From Agreia sp. Leaf210 (lineage in GTDB: Bacteria; Actinomycetota; Actinomycetes; Actinomycetales; Microbacteriaceae): a DNA stretch of 64,000 bases. The position numbers were made by a program, and so were the translations under genes. Where the stretch lies: positions 310,001 to 374,000 of the forward strand of contig NZ_LMKK01000002.1 in assembly GCF_001421485.1 (NCBI RefSeq), written 5' to 3'. The notes below the pieces were generated by a model. That model did no database searches, had not been told where the DNA came from, and saw nothing but the letters and a program-made list of their open reading frames with translations. Position 1 is the stretch's first letter. Each line of letters starts with the position of its first letter. This document shows, piece after piece, positions 8,500 to 18,275 of the stretch.

Positions 8500-10632
8500 A
8501 TGGAAAACCATTCCGCACACCAGCACGCAACCACCACGCCGCTGAAAGAGTCGGCGCTACCCGCCGAGCACGACATGCCCGAAGGCCACGGGGGCCATGC
8601 TGGACACAGCGGGCACGGTGACCATGTGGGGCAGTTCCGGCGTTTGTTCTGGATCATGCTCATCGTCGCCATTCCGGTGGTGGCGTTTTCACCGATGTTC
8701 GCGATGATCCTCGGCTACACCCTGCCGGATGCCGCATGGGTGGGGTGGGTTTCTCCTGTCCTGGGCACGGTGATGTATGTGTGGGGCGGTCGACCATTCC
8801 TGACCGGCGCCGTCAGCGAGTTGCGGGCCCTCAAACCGGGAATGATGCTGCTGATCGCGTTAGCGATCACGGTAGCGTTCTTCGCGTCATGGGGAGCCAC
8901 GCTGGGACTCGTCGATCACGAGTTGGACTTCTGGTGGGAGTTGGCCCTGCTGATCGTAATCATGCTTCTGGGGCACTGGATCGAAATGCGGTCGTTGGCC
9001 CAAACGACATCCGCCCTCGATTCTCTTGCAGCATTGTTGCCAGACGAAGCGGAACGTGTCGACGGCGACAGTACCGTCTCGGTGTCTCCCTCGGAGTTGA
9101 AGCTCGGGGACGTCGTCATCGTCCGGCCTGGTGGTCGGGTGCCGGCTGACGGCCGCATCGTCTCGGGATCGGCCAGCATGGACGAGTCGATGATCACCGG
9201 TGAATCACGCCCCGTCCGCAAAAGTGACGGTGACCTTGTCGTCGCCGGGACGGTCGCAACCGATTCCGGGGTTCGGATCGAGATCAGTGCTGTTGGTGAG
9301 GACACCGCATTGGCGGGCATTCAGCGGCTCGTCACCGATGCGCAGAACTCGTCGTCTCGAGCGCAGCGACTCGCTGATACTGCAGCAGGCTGGTTGTTCT
9401 GGTTCGCCCTGGGCGCAGGGATCATTACCGCGATTGTGTGGACGGTGATTGGCCAACCCGATGAGGCTGTTGTTCGCACCATCACCGTGTTGGTGATCGC
9501 TTGCCCTCACGCACTCGGTCTGGCCATCCCGCTGGTGGTATCGATCGCCACGGAACGCGCCGCCCGCGGCGGCGTACTCATCAAGGACAGGCTCGCGCTG
9601 GAAAGCATGCGCACCGTCGACACAGTGCTTTTCGACAAGACGGGGACGCTCACCAAAGGTGAACCGACTGTCACCAGCATCGAAACGACCTCGGGGCGCA
9701 CAGAAGAAGATGTTCTCGCCCTTGCCGCAGCGGCAGAGGCAGACTCGGAGCATCCCCTCGCCAAAGCCATCATCGCAGCAGCTCAAACCCGGAATCTTCC
9801 TACACCCACGGCCACGAGCTTCGCCTCTTCCCCGGCAGTGGGAGTGACCGCGACCATCGAGGGCGCCCGGATCCAAGTAGGAGGCCCGAATCTGCTGGAA
9901 CAGGAACACCAGGCCGAGCTCAGCATCGCGGATTCGTGGCGGGAAGACGGAGCGATCATCTTGCACGTCCTGTCTGATGGTGCCGTCATCGGCGCACTCA
10001 AGCTCGCTGACGAGGTTCGGGAGGAGTCCCGGCAGGCCGTGGATGCGCTCCGAGCCCAGGGTGTGCAGGTGGTGATGATCACCGGGGACGCGGAAGCTGT
10101 CGCTCATTCCGTCGCCGCCGAGTTGAGTATCGACCGGTATTTCTCTGGGGTGCGTCCGGAAGACAAGTCGAACAAGGTGAAAGAGTTGCAGGCGGAGAAT
10201 CGGCGAGTTGCGATGGTCGGGGATGGCGTCAACGACGCTCCCGCGTTGGCTCAGGCTGATGTCGGAATCGCTATAGGCGCCGGCACGGATGTGGCGATCG
10301 CGTCGGCCGGGGTCATCCTGGCCAGCGATGATCCCCGCTCAGTGCTCAGCGTCATCGAGTTGTCGCGGGCCAGTTACCGGAAAATGAAGCAGAACCTATG
10401 GTGGGCAGCCGGATACAACCTGATATCAGTGCCGTTAGCGGCGGGAGTCCTAGCCCCGATCGGGTTCGTTCTGCCGATGTCGGTGGGGGCAATCTTGATG
10501 TCGTTGTCTACGATCGTTGTGGCAGTGAACGCTCAGCTCCTGCGCCGCCTGCAACTGGACCCCGACACGAGCGTTCGTGCAGCTCTGAACCGAACGACAC
10601 CCACCGCCCGCCTGTCAGACACCGCGTCTTGA
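8500..10632 (+). CDS. copB: P1B-type copper ATPase, CPH (CopB-like) class
   Basis: A 710-residue heavy-metal-transporting ATPase. The N terminus lacks an HMA domain and is instead rich in His and Gly (residues about 1-50). The membrane motif is [11 protein letters not shown], where CPH marks the CopB/P1B-3 class. Also seen: TGESRPV (actuator), FDKTGTLT (phosphorylation site), SEHPLAKAI and [16 protein letters not shown]. It should export copper or silver across the cytoplasmic membrane. It is directly controlled by the CsoR-type operator before it and followed after 28 bases by csoR, a feedback arrangement. Confidence 0.93.
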   Translation: MENHSAHQHATTTPLKESALPAEHDMPEGHGGHAGHSGHGDHVGQFRRLFWIMLIVAIPVVAFSPMFAMILGYTLPDAAWVGWVSPVLGTVMYVWGGRPFLTGAVSELRALKPGMMLLIALAITVAFFASWGATLGLVDHELDFWWELALLIVIMLLGHWIEMRSLAQTTSALDSLAALLPDEAERVDGDSTVSVSPSELKLGDVVIVRPGGRVPADGRIVSGSASMDESMITGESRPVRKSDGDLVVAGTVATDSGVRIEISAVGEDTALAGIQRLVTDAQNSSSRAQRLADTAAGWLFWFALGAGIITAIVWTVIGQPDEAVVRTITVLVIACPHALGLAIPLVVSIATERAARGGVLIKDRLALESMRTVDTVLFDKTGTLTKGEPTVTSIETTSGRTEEDVLALAAAAEADSEHPLAKAIIAAAQTRNLPTPTATSFASSPAVGVTATIEGARIQVGGPNLLEQEHQAELSIADSWREDGAIILHVLSDGAVIGALKLADEVREESRQAVDALRAQGVQVVMITGDAEAVAHSVAAELSIDRYFSGVRPEDKSNKVKELQAENRRVAMVGDGVNDAPALAQADVGIAIGAGTDVAIASAGVILASDDPRSVLSVIELSRASYRKMKQNLWWAAGYNLISVPLAAGVLAPIGFVLPMSVGAILMSLSTIVVAVNAQLLRRLQLDPDTSVRAALNRTTPTARLSDTAS

Positions 10633-10660
10633 TGATCGGGATACCAGGAAGAAGCACACG

Positions 10661-10963
10661 ATGACTGACGTCGCCTCCTCGCATCACGGCTACATCTCCG
10701 ATAAAGAGAAGTATCTTGCGCGGATGAAACGCATCGAGGGCCAGGCTCGAGGTGTCGCTCGAATGGTCGACGAGGAGAAGTACTGCATCGATATTCTGAC
10801 GCAGATTTCCGCCCTGACATCCGCCTTGGAGAGTGTCGCGCTGGGGTTGCTCGATGACCACCTGAAGCACTGCGTCGTCGACGCAGTGCAGTTGGGCGGC
10901 GACGAGGGCCAGGCCAAAATCAAGGAAGCGTCAGACGCGATCGCTCGACTGGTTCGCTCGTAG
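10661..10963 (+). CDS. csoR: CsoR family copper-sensing repressor
   Basis: A 100-residue CsoR/RcnR-family protein (MKRIEGQARGVARMV) with a C-H-C ligand set: Cys in EEKYCIDIL, then His and Cys in DDHLKHCVV. Cu(I) binding to these residues releases the repressor from TACCCC-type palindromes in characterised homologues. RBS AGGAAGAA is in place. It probably regulates all four TACCCC-like operators in the window (8461, 14371, 18226, 18251). Confidence 0.95.
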   Translation: MTDVASSHHGYISDKEKYLARMKRIEGQARGVARMVDEEKYCIDILTQISALTSALESVALGLLDDHLKHCVVDAVQLGGDEGQAKIKEASDAIARLVRS

Positions 10964-11011
10964 CGGCCTGACTGATCTGGGCCGCGCGCCGCTATCTTCC
11001 TGCGATGGCTC

Positions 11012-11035
11012 GGATGCGCATGCGCGTACGCATCC
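11012..11035. terminator. Stem-loop between convergent csoR and csp
   Basis: GGATGCG and CGCATCC form a 7-bp stem around a 10-base loop in the 96-base gap between convergent genes. There is no T-tract, so it is only a candidate bidirectional terminator. Confidence 0.3.
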
Positions 11036-11059
11036 AGCGTGGCTGGACGGCGAAGCTGT

Positions 11060-11461
11060 TTAGAGGGTGGCGAGGAGCTCGGTGCAGGCCTGCTCGCAGC
11101 GCCGGCACGCTTCGGCACAGATCCGGCAGTGCTCGTGCATTTCTGCGTGCTTGTCACACTCCTCCGCACAGCTGGCACAGGCGGCGCGGCACGCTTCGAT
11201 GACAGCCCGAACGGTGGCGTCGTTGGAGCCGGTGTGCCGGGACAGGACAGCGGCGGTGGTTGCGCAGACATCAGCGCAGTCAAGATTGGTTCGAATGCAG
11301 GAGGTGAGTTCGCTCACCATGTCTTCGCCGAGGCACGCATCGGCGCAGGCTGTGCACGACTGAGCGCACTCCAGACACGCGGCGATGCAGGCGGCGAGTT
11401 GTTCCTTGTTAGCGCCGAGATCGCGGGGATAGGTATTCAGCATTTCTTCGATGACAGACAT
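11060..11461 (-). CDS. Four-helix-bundle copper storage protein (Csp-like)
   Basis: A 133-residue Cys-rich helical protein with about 17 cysteines spaced along four helices (CLECAQSCTACADAC, then CADVC, CRAACASCAEEC, CRICAEACRRC). This is the pattern of Csp-type proteins, which hold many Cu(I) ions in the bundle core. No signal peptide is visible, so it is of the cytosolic Csp3 type. It is convergent with csoR. Storage would complement export by CopA and CopB. I see no TACCCC palindrome just upstream. Confidence 0.92.
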   Translation of the reverse strand: MSVIEEMLNTYPRDLGANKEQLAACIAACLECAQSCTACADACLGEDMVSELTSCIRTNLDCADVCATTAAVLSRHTGSNDATVRAVIEACRAACASCAEECDKHAEMHEHCRICAEACRRCEQACTELLATL

Positions 11462-11558
11462 TGCTTCTCCTTCGACGGGGCTTGATTGGGTTTCTTCCGA
11501 CGGTACGCCGCACGTGCAATCTGTCTCTATAGACAGGTGTCGAATCTTGATTCACACA

Positions 11559-12476
11559 TCACGGCGACTTCGCGAGCAGAACTGTACTCACACCGAAGTC
11601 GCGTGTTGCGAAAACCCCTCGAGAGTCGCTGACGAGCAGCCACGGCTCGGAACCCCCGACGAAAGTCAGGGCCTGCGGATCTCCGACGATGGCGCCGCCT
11701 TGCACCCAGCCAGCACCAGTGGTGTGCCACACGGTGCCTGCGACATCTATACCGACGTAGCCTGTGTCGGTGGCGTCGATGAGCACCAATGCCGGTGCGT
11801 CGGGCACGGGACTGAAAGTGCGGGCGACGTCATCGCTCACCTGCAGGCCGCTCGCCGTTGTGACATAGGTCCGATCGGGGTTGCTGGGGTCAATCGTCAT
11901 GTCTCGGAGCTCTACCGCTGCGCCGTCTGACCATGTCGACCCGCCGTCGTCGCTGGTAAGGATTCTGGCGTGGGTTGCGTCATACCCGTAGATCCGCAGA
12001 GCACCGGACGGGGTCGGGACGGCGGCGATGTCGTGAAAGTCGACTTCTCCTGCGAGGGATACGGTGGTCCATTCCCTGGCTGCGCTGTCACTCATGATGA
12101 GCCCGAGGTTGGCAGGAGCAGTGGCATCGGCCGGGTCCGGATGCCCGGAACCGAGGATGAGGCCGGTGTCGGTGACGAAGAAGCCCATGGTGTCTTGCTG
12201 ACGGTTCTCGATGAGAACAGGAACGTTACCCGGAGGACTGATCAGGCTTCCTGACCCGAACGAGGAGGGAAGCCGGCTTGTGGGTAGTTCCCAGACGCCT
12301 GTGTGGGTGGCGGCGAACACGATTCCCCTGTCAGGGTCGTAGCCGAGTCCATGCGTGTGCTCGAATTCGGTGATCGGGTCAGCCGTGGTGGAGCTCTCGG
12401 AAGCGCAGCCGGTCACCAAGACACCGGTTAGGAGGGTGACTGCGACGGCAGCGATGGCGCGGGTTCGGGTTTTCAT
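11559..12476 (-). CDS. Lipoprotein with beta-propeller (F510_1955 type)
   Basis: A 305-residue secreted lipoprotein: signal peptide with lipobox VTGC near residue 22, then repeated beta-strand segments and an Asp-box (TSDDGGSTW) like BNR/sialidase repeats. HTHGLGYDPDRG near the mature N terminus is typical of the F510_1955 'glycosylhydrolase-like' proteins that accompany actinobacterial copper islands. Enzymatic activity is unproven. The gene follows a 57-residue secreted peptide gene by 19 bases and is probably in one operon with it. Confidence 0.85.
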   Translation of the reverse strand: MKTRTRAIAAVAVTLLTGVLVTGCASESSTTADPITEFEHTHGLGYDPDRGIVFAATHTGVWELPTSRLPSSFGSGSLISPPGNVPVLIENRQQDTMGFFVTDTGLILGSGHPDPADATAPANLGLIMSDSAAREWTTVSLAGEVDFHDIAAVPTPSGALRIYGYDATHARILTSDDGGSTWSDGAAVELRDMTIDPSNPDRTYVTTASGLQVSDDVARTFSPVPDAPALVLIDATDTGYVGIDVAGTVWHTTGAGWVQGGAIVGDPQALTFVGGSEPWLLVSDSRGVFATRDFGVSTVLLAKSP

Positions 12477-12495
12477 AGGATGTCCTGTCGTCCGG

Positions 12496-12669
12496 TCAAC
12501 ACAGGCCCCGCCCTACGTGGAGCTCGAAGCTCTGGATGCCCTGTGGTCCCTGTGTTGTGAGTTGTGGGATGGGTTGGTGAGCGTCGGCGAGCTGGAAAGG
12601 GAGAGATGTCAGAAAGAGTGCCATCGCGAGGAAGACGCTGCTAAGTACTGCTTTGAGGATGTGGTTCAT
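12496..12669 (-). CDS. Short secreted peptide (57 aa)
   Basis: ATG at 12669 opens a 57-residue frame with an N-terminal hydrophobic segment (ILKAVLSSVFLAMALFL) ending in a possible signal cleavage site (LADA-H), leaving a mature peptide of about 28 residues rich in Gln and Pro. GGAG lies about 10 bases upstream. It sits exactly between the M23 peptidase and the lipoprotein, same strand, 19 bases before the latter. Function unknown. Confidence 0.5.
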   Translation of the reverse strand: MNHILKAVLSSVFLAMALFLTSLPFQLADAHQPIPQLTTQGPQGIQSFELHVGRGLC

Positions 12670-12702
12670 TCGAATCTCACTCCGTGACCGGCGAGCGCGA
12701 AG

Positions 12703-13776
12703 TCATAGCAGAACGTGTTCGGTTAGCCAGGCGAAGGGGTCGACGGGAGTTCCGTCGGCGTGAATTTCGAAATGCAGGTGAGCTCCGGTGCTGGTGCCAG
12801 TGTTGCCGACTTGTCCGACGATCTGGCCCACGGTGACCGTCTGGCCTTTGCTCAGTTGCAGGGATCCTTCCAGCATGTGTGCGTACACACTGGTGATTTG
12901 CTGGCCGTCGATGACGTGCTCGATTTCGACGTAGACCCCCAAGCCTCCGTTGTCGGAGGCCTGAGCGACCGACACGACTCCGTCGGCGACCACCTGGATG
13001 GGGGTTCCTTCGCCTGGATTCATATCCAAGCCCTTGTGGTTAGTCGAGCAGCTACCACAGGGCGCTGATCGGTAACCGAATCCGTCGCTGATGGGCACGC
13101 CTGTTGTGAACGGCCACTGGATCGGCGATAGAGGGTTGTTGGTGAAGGTGTCGGCCGTCCGTGTGAACGGGTTCGATGCGGCCGGGGCGGTCACGATCAC
13201 GGGCGGCGGTGGCGGTGGCGGTGGTGGCGGGGTTGTGACGGAGTATCCGTCGCGAGTTGAGACGGCGGCAGTAGCGTCGACGACGAGTGTCTGCGTGGTT
13301 GGGGTTTCGCCGGCTACAGGGATGGGGCTGTCGGCCCCAGGCGCCGCTAGCGCGGGAAGTGCCAGAGGAAGTCCCAGCAGAGCGATGAAAGTCATCGCGG
13401 CGCCGACCTTAACCTGACGGGCAAAGAGGGGGGCCTTCCGCCGGGGCTTTTCGGTGTGTGTCGGCCGCGCCACTGTGCCTGCCTGGTAGGTCGATCGGCG
13501 CTTGACGTTGGTCGTCGGTTTGGCTGCGGGGACCGGAATAGTCGACAGAACGGCAGGGCTTTTGCCTGCACTGGTTGCGCGATGGCGACGTCCGGCTGAC
13601 GGGTCTGCTGGTGTTGTGCCGCGAAGGTCGCGTCGGCGGGTTTGTGTATCCGAACTGGGTGTCTCAGATGAATTTGGGGACTGTGGTTCTGGGGTGGGCT
13701 GTGGTGCGGGTGTCCGAAGGCTTCGGCGGGTGAGGTAGGGCGAGGAGGGAGAGATCGGGTGAGTCAAAGAGCACAT
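12703..13776 (-). CDS. Membrane-anchored M23 metallopeptidase (module 1)
   Basis: A 357-residue protein with a Pro/Ser/Arg-rich cytoplasmic segment of about 120 residues, one membrane segment (MTFIALLGLPLALPALA), a linker with a run of ten prolines (GGCGGT-type repeat near 13201-13232), and a C-terminal M23/LytM domain. Zinc ligands are visible as HKGLD and HLHFE. Such enzymes cut peptidoglycan cross-links. It follows a DUF6153-like gene (13891-14331) on the same strand. The catalytic part is clearly paralogous to that of 35186-36223 (shared NNP, QWPF, GVPISD, PGEG, HVIDGQ). Confidence 0.88.
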   Translation of the reverse strand: MCSLTHPISPSSPYLTRRSLRTPAPQPTPEPQSPNSSETPSSDTQTRRRDLRGTTPADPSAGRRHRATSAGKSPAVLSTIPVPAAKPTTNVKRRSTYQAGTVARPTHTEKPRRKAPLFARQVKVGAAMTFIALLGLPLALPALAAPGADSPIPVAGETPTTQTLVVDATAAVSTRDGYSVTTPPPPPPPPPPVIVTAPAASNPFTRTADTFTNNPLSPIQWPFTTGVPISDGFGYRSAPCGSCSTNHKGLDMNPGEGTPIQVVADGVVSVAQASDNGGLGVYVEIEHVIDGQQITSVYAHMLEGSLQLSKGQTVTVGQIVGQVGNTGTSTGAHLHFEIHADGTPVDPFAWLTEHVLL

Positions 13777-13890
13777 TTCGTTGGAGACGTAGAAGAAGCG
13801 TCAGCGCCAGAAGCTAGTAGCTAGGAGGCGCACGCGGAGTCCATCCCTGTTCGGGTGGGAGGTGTTCGGGCCGAGAGTTCGGTCCGCGTT

Positions 13891-14331
13891 CTACGTTCTG
13901 CTGATGCCGAGAGCCAGGGGTGGTGGCGTGAACCTCCGCGCACCCGATGCTGCCGTACTGACGATGACCCGGCTGCGCTCGACAAAGCGCTCAAACATCG
14001 AGGGGTTGGTCACGAGCTGGAACATGACCCAGGCGAGTAGCAGCAGCACGAGTGCGCTGGACGCCTTGGCCGCGGTGCCGAGCGCGCAGCTGTCACAGTT
14101 GGCCAAAAGCCCCAAGTTGTTATCCGGCATTTCCGTCGGAATACCTGCAGCGGCCTCTCCGGTTAGGACGCTGGAGTGCGCGTGAGAGACGTCGTGGCTT
14201 CCGTGTGCGTGCGATGTCGCCGAGTGCATGGTGACAAGTCCGAGGCACGCCGCAGCAATGGCCAGGAAGACGATCGCGAATCGGGTCCAAAACGACCGGT
14301 GCGGCGAGGTAACGCGGAGCGCGTGTTCCAT
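13891..14331 (-). CDS. DUF6153-like membrane protein (module 1)
   Basis: A 146-residue protein, start chosen at ATG 14331 behind an AGGA. It has two membrane segments (FAIVFLAIAAACLGLVTM and SALVLLLLAWVMFQLV) flanking a His-rich external loop (SHAHGSHDVSHAHS) with a C-x-x-C (CDSC), and ends LALGISRT. The layout matches DUF6153 proteins of actinobacterial copper loci. A CsoR-type palindrome lies about 40-57 bases upstream (14371-14387). The external His/Cys loop suggests metal binding; the actual role is unknown. Confidence 0.75.
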   Translation of the reverse strand: MEHALRVTSPHRSFWTRFAIVFLAIAAACLGLVTMHSATSHAHGSHDVSHAHSSVLTGEAAAGIPTEMPDNNLGLLANCDSCALGTAAKASSALVLLLLAWVMFQLVTNPSMFERFVERSRVIVSTAASGARRFTPPPLALGISRT

Positions 14332-14370
14332 AGTCACATCCTGTTCGCTGTCGTGTCTGAACGTGCGGGC

Positions 14371-14387
14371 ATACCGCCCTAGGGTAA
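14371..14387 (-). promoter_or_regulatory. CsoR-type operator upstream of DUF6153 gene
   Basis: On the minus strand it reads TTACCCTAGGGCGGTAT, closely matching the TACCCCTAGGGGGTAT operator of copB with two changes. It stands 40 bases before the DUF6153 start, in a position to control the DUF6153-M23 pair. Confidence 0.6.
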
Positions 14388-14488
14388 CGCTTTGATTACG
14401 GACAACCAAGTGTGAGTGTCCTGGCAGGACTAACTAGGGGCCACCGCGACGATGCGGCATTTGTTGCCGCGGTGACCCCATTTGATTG

Positions 14489-15094
14489 CTACAGGGACGC
14501 GAGCATGGTCTGCATTTCCGCGATTTCAGCGGTCTGGTCGGTCACGATCTTCTTCGCGAGAGCGACGGCGTCCGGGTTTTCTCCGGAGTCGACTTCGGTT
14601 TGAGCCATGTCGATGGCGCCCTGGTGGTGCTGGATCATCTGTTCGAGGAACAGCTTGCCGGCGGAAGCTCCGTCGGCTTGCTCGAGTGCGTTCATGTCGT
14701 CGTCACTCATCATGCCGTCGCTGCCATGGTCCATTCCGGACATGCTGTCCGTTGATTCGCCCCACGACTCGAGCCAGCCGGTCATGGTCTCGATTTCTGG
14801 CTGCTGGGCAGCTTTGATCTTTTCGGCGAACTGGGTGACGTTGTCGTCGACGCCTGTCTTGGCCAGCAGCATGTCGGACATTTCGATCGCCTGCTGGTGG
14901 TGGGCGGTCATCATCTGGGCGAACATGACGTCCTGATCGTTGAAATTCCCCGCCTCCGCGTTGGAAGGTGCGGCGGTGCTGCTGGAGCCGTGGTCCATTC
15001 CGGACATCGAGCCGGAGCCAGAAGAGCATCCGGCGAGCGTGATTGCGGTGGCGAGGGCGCCGGTGAGCATGAGGGTGGTGCGAATTCGAGACAT
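14489..15094 (-). CDS. DUF305 lipoprotein (CopM-like)
   Basis: A 201-residue lipoprotein with lipobox LAGC, Met/His/Gly-rich stretches (GSMSGMDHGS appears twice in related form), and two DUF305 repeats each with a paired histidine (MMTAHHQQAIEMS and MIQHHQGAIDMA). DUF305 proteins such as CopM bind copper outside the membrane. An in-frame ATG at 15106 is also possible. It is flanked on both sides by DUF6153-like genes on the same strand. Confidence 0.9.
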   Translation of the reverse strand: MSRIRTTLMLTGALATAITLAGCSSGSGSMSGMDHGSSSTAAPSNAEAGNFNDQDVMFAQMMTAHHQQAIEMSDMLLAKTGVDDNVTQFAEKIKAAQQPEIETMTGWLESWGESTDSMSGMDHGSDGMMSDDDMNALEQADGASAGKLFLEQMIQHHQGAIDMAQTEVDSGENPDAVALAKKIVTDQTAEIAEMQTMLASL

Positions 15095-15164
15095 GGTGAT
15101 ATCCATTCAGTCAAAGGGGAAAGTGAGTCAGGGCGTGCCGCGTTGAGGTCGGCGGCGCGGTGAA

Positions 15165-15605
15165 TCAAGTCCGACTGATGGACAGTTTGAGAAGATCGGG
15201 CGGATCGCGGTATGTCACCGAACGCAGCACACGGATGGCATCGAACAGGGGTCGAAGTTGCATCGTGTGCGGATGGGATTGGACGCCGCGGAGAAGGCCG
15301 ATGAGGAGGAGTGCGCCGCCGATGAGCAAGGCGAGTACACAGACCATCGCCGTCATGTCGTGGCTGGGTGCGCAGTCACCGGCGCACTCGTTTTCCGTCA
15401 AGCCTGAGTGCGTTCCTGTTGCGTGGGGATCGGCGGTCACGGCCATCGCTGCAGTGGCCGGATCGCTGTGACCGGTCATGCTGGTCGCGATGGTGTGCAT
15501 CGCGAGGAGGCCGGCGACGATGGCGACGACGACTCCGAGAAGGAGGACGGTTCGTTGCACGGCAGCTGGGCGCAGAACGGTGGCGCGAAGAGTCATCAGG
15601 CTCAT
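15165..15605 (-). CDS. DUF6153-like membrane protein
   Basis: A 146-residue protein with two membrane segments (VLLLGVVVAIVAGLLAM, MVCVLALLIGGALLLIGLL), an external loop with His and two Cys (ENECAGDCAPSHDM), and the C-terminal LKLSISRT shared by other members here. RBS GGAGGTGG is well placed. This copy is followed by the DUF305 lipoprotein rather than by an M23 peptidase. It lies just downstream of copA and probably continues the copZ-copA transcript. Confidence 0.75.
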   Translation of the reverse strand: MSLMTLRATVLRPAAVQRTVLLLGVVVAIVAGLLAMHTIATSMTGHSDPATAAMAVTADPHATGTHSGLTENECAGDCAPSHDMTAMVCVLALLIGGALLLIGLLRGVQSHPHTMQLRPLFDAIRVLRSVTYRDPPDLLKLSISRT

Positions 15606-15642
15606 TCGTCACCACCTCCTATTCCCTTCACAGTATCTCCCT

Positions 15643-17877
15643 CTACCGAGATCCTGCTGTGGGGTTGCGTGGGGTGAACTGGCGGAGCCGGAGACTGTTG
15701 GACACGACGAACACGGACGAGAAGGCCATCGCAGCTCCCGCGACCAGCGGGTTCAGCAGGCCCAGCATCGCTACCGGAATCGCGGCGACGTTGTACGCGA
15801 ATGCCCAGAACAGGTTGCCTTTGATGATGCCGAACGTGCGTCGAGCAAGACGCAACGCGTCCGCGGCTGCTCCGAGGTCGTCGCGCATGACGGTGATGTC
15901 GGCAGCGGCGATCGCCGCGTCGGTCCCGGATCCCATCGCAATGCCCAGATCAGCGGCCGCGAGGGCTGCGGCGTCGTTGACTCCGTCACCAACCATTGCC
16001 ACTGTCCGCCCGCTCGCTTGGAGTTCACGAATGACGTCGAGCTTTCCCTGGGGGGTGACCCCGGCGCGGATGTCGCTGATGCCCGAGGCCGCACCAATGA
16101 GGTGGGCGGCTCCTGCGTTGTCGCCTGTCAGGAGAATAGGTGTCAGACCGAGCTTTCGGAACTCCGTGATCGCCGCAGCACTGCCGGGCTTGATGGTGTC
16201 ACCGATGACTGCGATCCCTCGCACGCATCCGTCCCAGGCGACGGCTATCACGGTCTTGCCGTCTGTTTCCGCAGCGTTCTGGGCCGCGACCAGTGTCGGG
16301 TCAGCTGTGATACCCCATTCGGTTGCCAGCCAGCTGGGGCGTCCCGCGGTGACGAGGCGTCCGTCGACGATTGCTTGCACGCCGTGGCCGCTGTGGGACT
16401 GGAACGACTCGGCTACTCGGGGTGTGTCGACTGCGGCGGTGATGGCGTGGGCGATGGGATGTTCTGATCCGCTCTCAGCGGCGGCTGCTATCTCGCGAAT
16501 CTCGTCCGGGTTTTCTCCCGGTGCGGCAATGACATCCAGCAGTGCCATGTGGCCGGTGGTGACGGTTCCCGTCTTGTCGAGAACGATGGTGTCGATTCGC
16601 CGGGTCTGCTCGAGCACCTGAGGGCCGCGGATCAGGATTCCGAGCTGCGACCCGCGACCCGTGCCGACCAGCAACGCCGTCGGGGTAGCCAAGCCCAAAG
16701 CGCAAGGGCACGCGATGATTAGCGTCGCCACCGAAGCGGTGAACGCTGCGTTTACGGAGCCGGTAACGACCAGCCACCCGATGAAGGTGACTGCCGCGAG
16801 GCCGATCACGATGGGTACGAAGATCCCCGATACCCGGTCTGCGAGTCGCTGCACCTCCGCTTTGCCGGTCTGGGCGTCCTCAACAAGGCGGCCCATCCGC
16901 GCCAATTCGGTATCAGCACCGGTCCGGGTCACCTCGACGACGAGGCGGCCACCAACGTTGACGCTCGCCCCGACCACACGATCCGCAACACTTACCTCAA
17001 CCGGCATCGATTCGCCGGTCAGCATGCTGAGGTCAACTGCGGACGCACCATCCACGATCAGACCATCAGTCGCGATCTTTTCCCCGGGCCGCACCACGAA
17101 CACGTCCCCTGGGACGAGCGACGACACGGCGACTCGGGTTTCGTGACCGTCTCGAAGCTGAACGGCTTCCTTTGCGCCGAGCTCGAGCAGGGCTCGCAGT
17201 GCCGCGCCGGAGTCGCGTTTTGCGCGGGCTTCGAAATAGCGGCCCGCGAGAATGAAGACTGTCACCGCTGCGGCGACTTCGAGATAGATCTCCTCGCCGT
17301 GTCCGGCGCCGAGCAGAGTGAATGCCATTCGCATGCCAGGCTCGCCCGCGTTGCCGAAGAACAAGGCGTAGAGCGACCAGCCGAACGCGGCAAGCACACC
17401 GACGCTGATGAGTGTATCCATCGTTGCCGCGCCGTGACGGGCGTTAATCCAGGCTGCCCGATGGAACGGCCAAGCTCCCCAAACGGCCACCGGGGCAGCG
17501 AGCATGAGCGCCAACCACTGCCAATTCGTGAACTGCAGCACAGGAATCATCGACAAGACCGCAACCGGCACAGCCAACATCGTCGACACCATCAGCCGAC
17601 GGCGCAGCTCGTCTGCCTCCGAAGTAGAAACTTCGCTCACATCGATGGTGTTCATCGCTGCCGGAGCGGGGACAGAGGCGTTGTAGCCGGCCGATTCGAC
17701 GACAGATATCAGTTCGGCAGGAGAGAGTTCCGCAGTCGTCCGAATACGGGCCTTTTCGGTCGCGTAGTTAACCGTGGCCTCAACGCCCGGAACCTTATTG
17801 AGCTTGCGCTCGATCCGGTTCGCGCACGAAGCACACGTCATACCGGCGATATCGAGCTCTACATCGGTTGTGCCCAT
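15643..17877 (-). CDS. copA: P1B-type copper-exporting ATPase
   Basis: A 744-residue Cu(I)-exporting ATPase with one N-terminal HMA domain ([12 protein letters not shown], metal-binding CxxC), eight predicted membrane segments, TGESMPV, the CPC metal-binding motif ([11 protein letters not shown]), [16 protein letters not shown] and [16 protein letters not shown]. All hallmark residues are intact. Its ATG overlaps the stop of the copZ-like gene (TGATG), so the two are coupled. Expression should be controlled by the double CsoR-type operator ahead of copZ. Confidence 0.96.
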   Translation of the reverse strand: MGTTDVELDIAGMTCASCANRIERKLNKVPGVEATVNYATEKARIRTTAELSPAELISVVESAGYNASVPAPAAMNTIDVSEVSTSEADELRRRLMVSTMLAVPVAVLSMIPVLQFTNWQWLALMLAAPVAVWGAWPFHRAAWINARHGAATMDTLISVGVLAAFGWSLYALFFGNAGEPGMRMAFTLLGAGHGEEIYLEVAAAVTVFILAGRYFEARAKRDSGAALRALLELGAKEAVQLRDGHETRVAVSSLVPGDVFVVRPGEKIATDGLIVDGASAVDLSMLTGESMPVEVSVADRVVGASVNVGGRLVVEVTRTGADTELARMGRLVEDAQTGKAEVQRLADRVSGIFVPIVIGLAAVTFIGWLVVTGSVNAAFTASVATLIIACPCALGLATPTALLVGTGRGSQLGILIRGPQVLEQTRRIDTIVLDKTGTVTTGHMALLDVIAAPGENPDEIREIAAAAESGSEHPIAHAITAAVDTPRVAESFQSHSGHGVQAIVDGRLVTAGRPSWLATEWGITADPTLVAAQNAAETDGKTVIAVAWDGCVRGIAVIGDTIKPGSAAAITEFRKLGLTPILLTGDNAGAAHLIGAASGISDIRAGVTPQGKLDVIRELQASGRTVAMVGDGVNDAAALAAADLGIAMGSGTDAAIAAADITVMRDDLGAAADALRLARRTFGIIKGNLFWAFAYNVAAIPVAMLGLLNPLVAGAAMAFSSVFVVSNSLRLRQFTPRNPTAGSR

Positions 17878-18203
17878 CAGTCTGCAGACACCAAGAGATA
17901 GCCAGCTTCCTCGACAGCCGCACGGACCGCATCGGCGGCTATCGGCGCTGTGCTCGAAACCGAGACCCGAGACTCACCCCCAACATGAAGGTCGACCTGA
18001 ACACCCTCGACGCCATCGATGGCCGAAAGCTCCTCAGTGACACTGGCCACACAGTGCGAACACGTCATACCTGTCACCAGATAATCCGCAGTGACCAAGT
18101 CTTCCTGCTCGTCGGCGGCCCGCGTCTCCGCGTGACCGGCTGGAGAGCAACTGCATCCACTGCTCGCGTCCGTGAGACCAAGTTCGTTGCTGGCGTTCAT
18201 CAT
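17877..18203 (-). CDS. copZ: CopZ-like copper chaperone (HMA domain)
   Basis: A 108-residue protein with an HMA domain ([11 protein letters not shown]) and an N-terminal Cys-containing extension (GCSCSPAGH), longer than the usual 70-residue CopZ. It would hand Cu(I) to CopA. Two tandem ATGs follow GGAGGAG. First gene of the copZA operon. Confidence 0.92.
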   Translation of the reverse strand: MMNASNELGLTDASSGCSCSPAGHAETRAADEQEDLVTADYLVTGMTCSHCVASVTEELSAIDGVEGVQVDLHVGGESRVSVSSTAPIAADAVRAAVEEAGYLLVSAD

Positions 18204-18225
18204 GCTCCTCCAAGGAAAATCTCAA

Positions 18226-18240
18226 TACCCCCGTGGGGTA
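18226..18240 (-). promoter_or_regulatory. CsoR-type operator 1 of copZA
   Basis: TACCCCCGTGGGGTA, a near-perfect palindrome located just after the -10 box of the copZA promoter, near the predicted transcription start. Its centre is 25 bases from that of operator 2. Confidence 0.75.
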
Positions 18241-18246
18241 CACCGA

Positions 18247-18275
18247 TTATTACCCCATGGGGGTACCAAAGTCAA
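18247..18275 (-). promoter_or_regulatory. copZA promoter
   Basis: On the minus strand TTGACT (18270-18275), a 17-base spacer and TAATAA (18247-18252) form a strong vegetative-type promoter. The second operator palindrome lies within the spacer. Confidence 0.8.
18251..18265 (-). promoter_or_regulatory. CsoR-type operator 2 of copZA
   Basis: TACCCCATGGGGGTA, placed between the -35 and -10 boxes exactly as in the copB promoter. Confidence 0.8.

Noticed and set aside
9205-10107. 300-codon minus-strand frame inside copB
   Set aside because: Antisense to an intact P-type ATPase; frame length is explained by high GC codon bias.
11521-11536. CTGTCT-CTAT-AGACAG hairpin downstream of the lipoprotein gene
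   Set aside because: Only a 6-bp stem and no T-tract; too weak to call a terminator.
13201-13232. GGCGGT-type tandem repeat
   Set aside because: Encodes the polyproline linker of the M23 peptidase on the other strand; not a separate repeat element.
15368-16621. 417-codon plus-strand frame across DUF6153 and copA
   Set aside because: Opposite strand of conserved genes; product is Ser/Arg/Ala-rich without domain.
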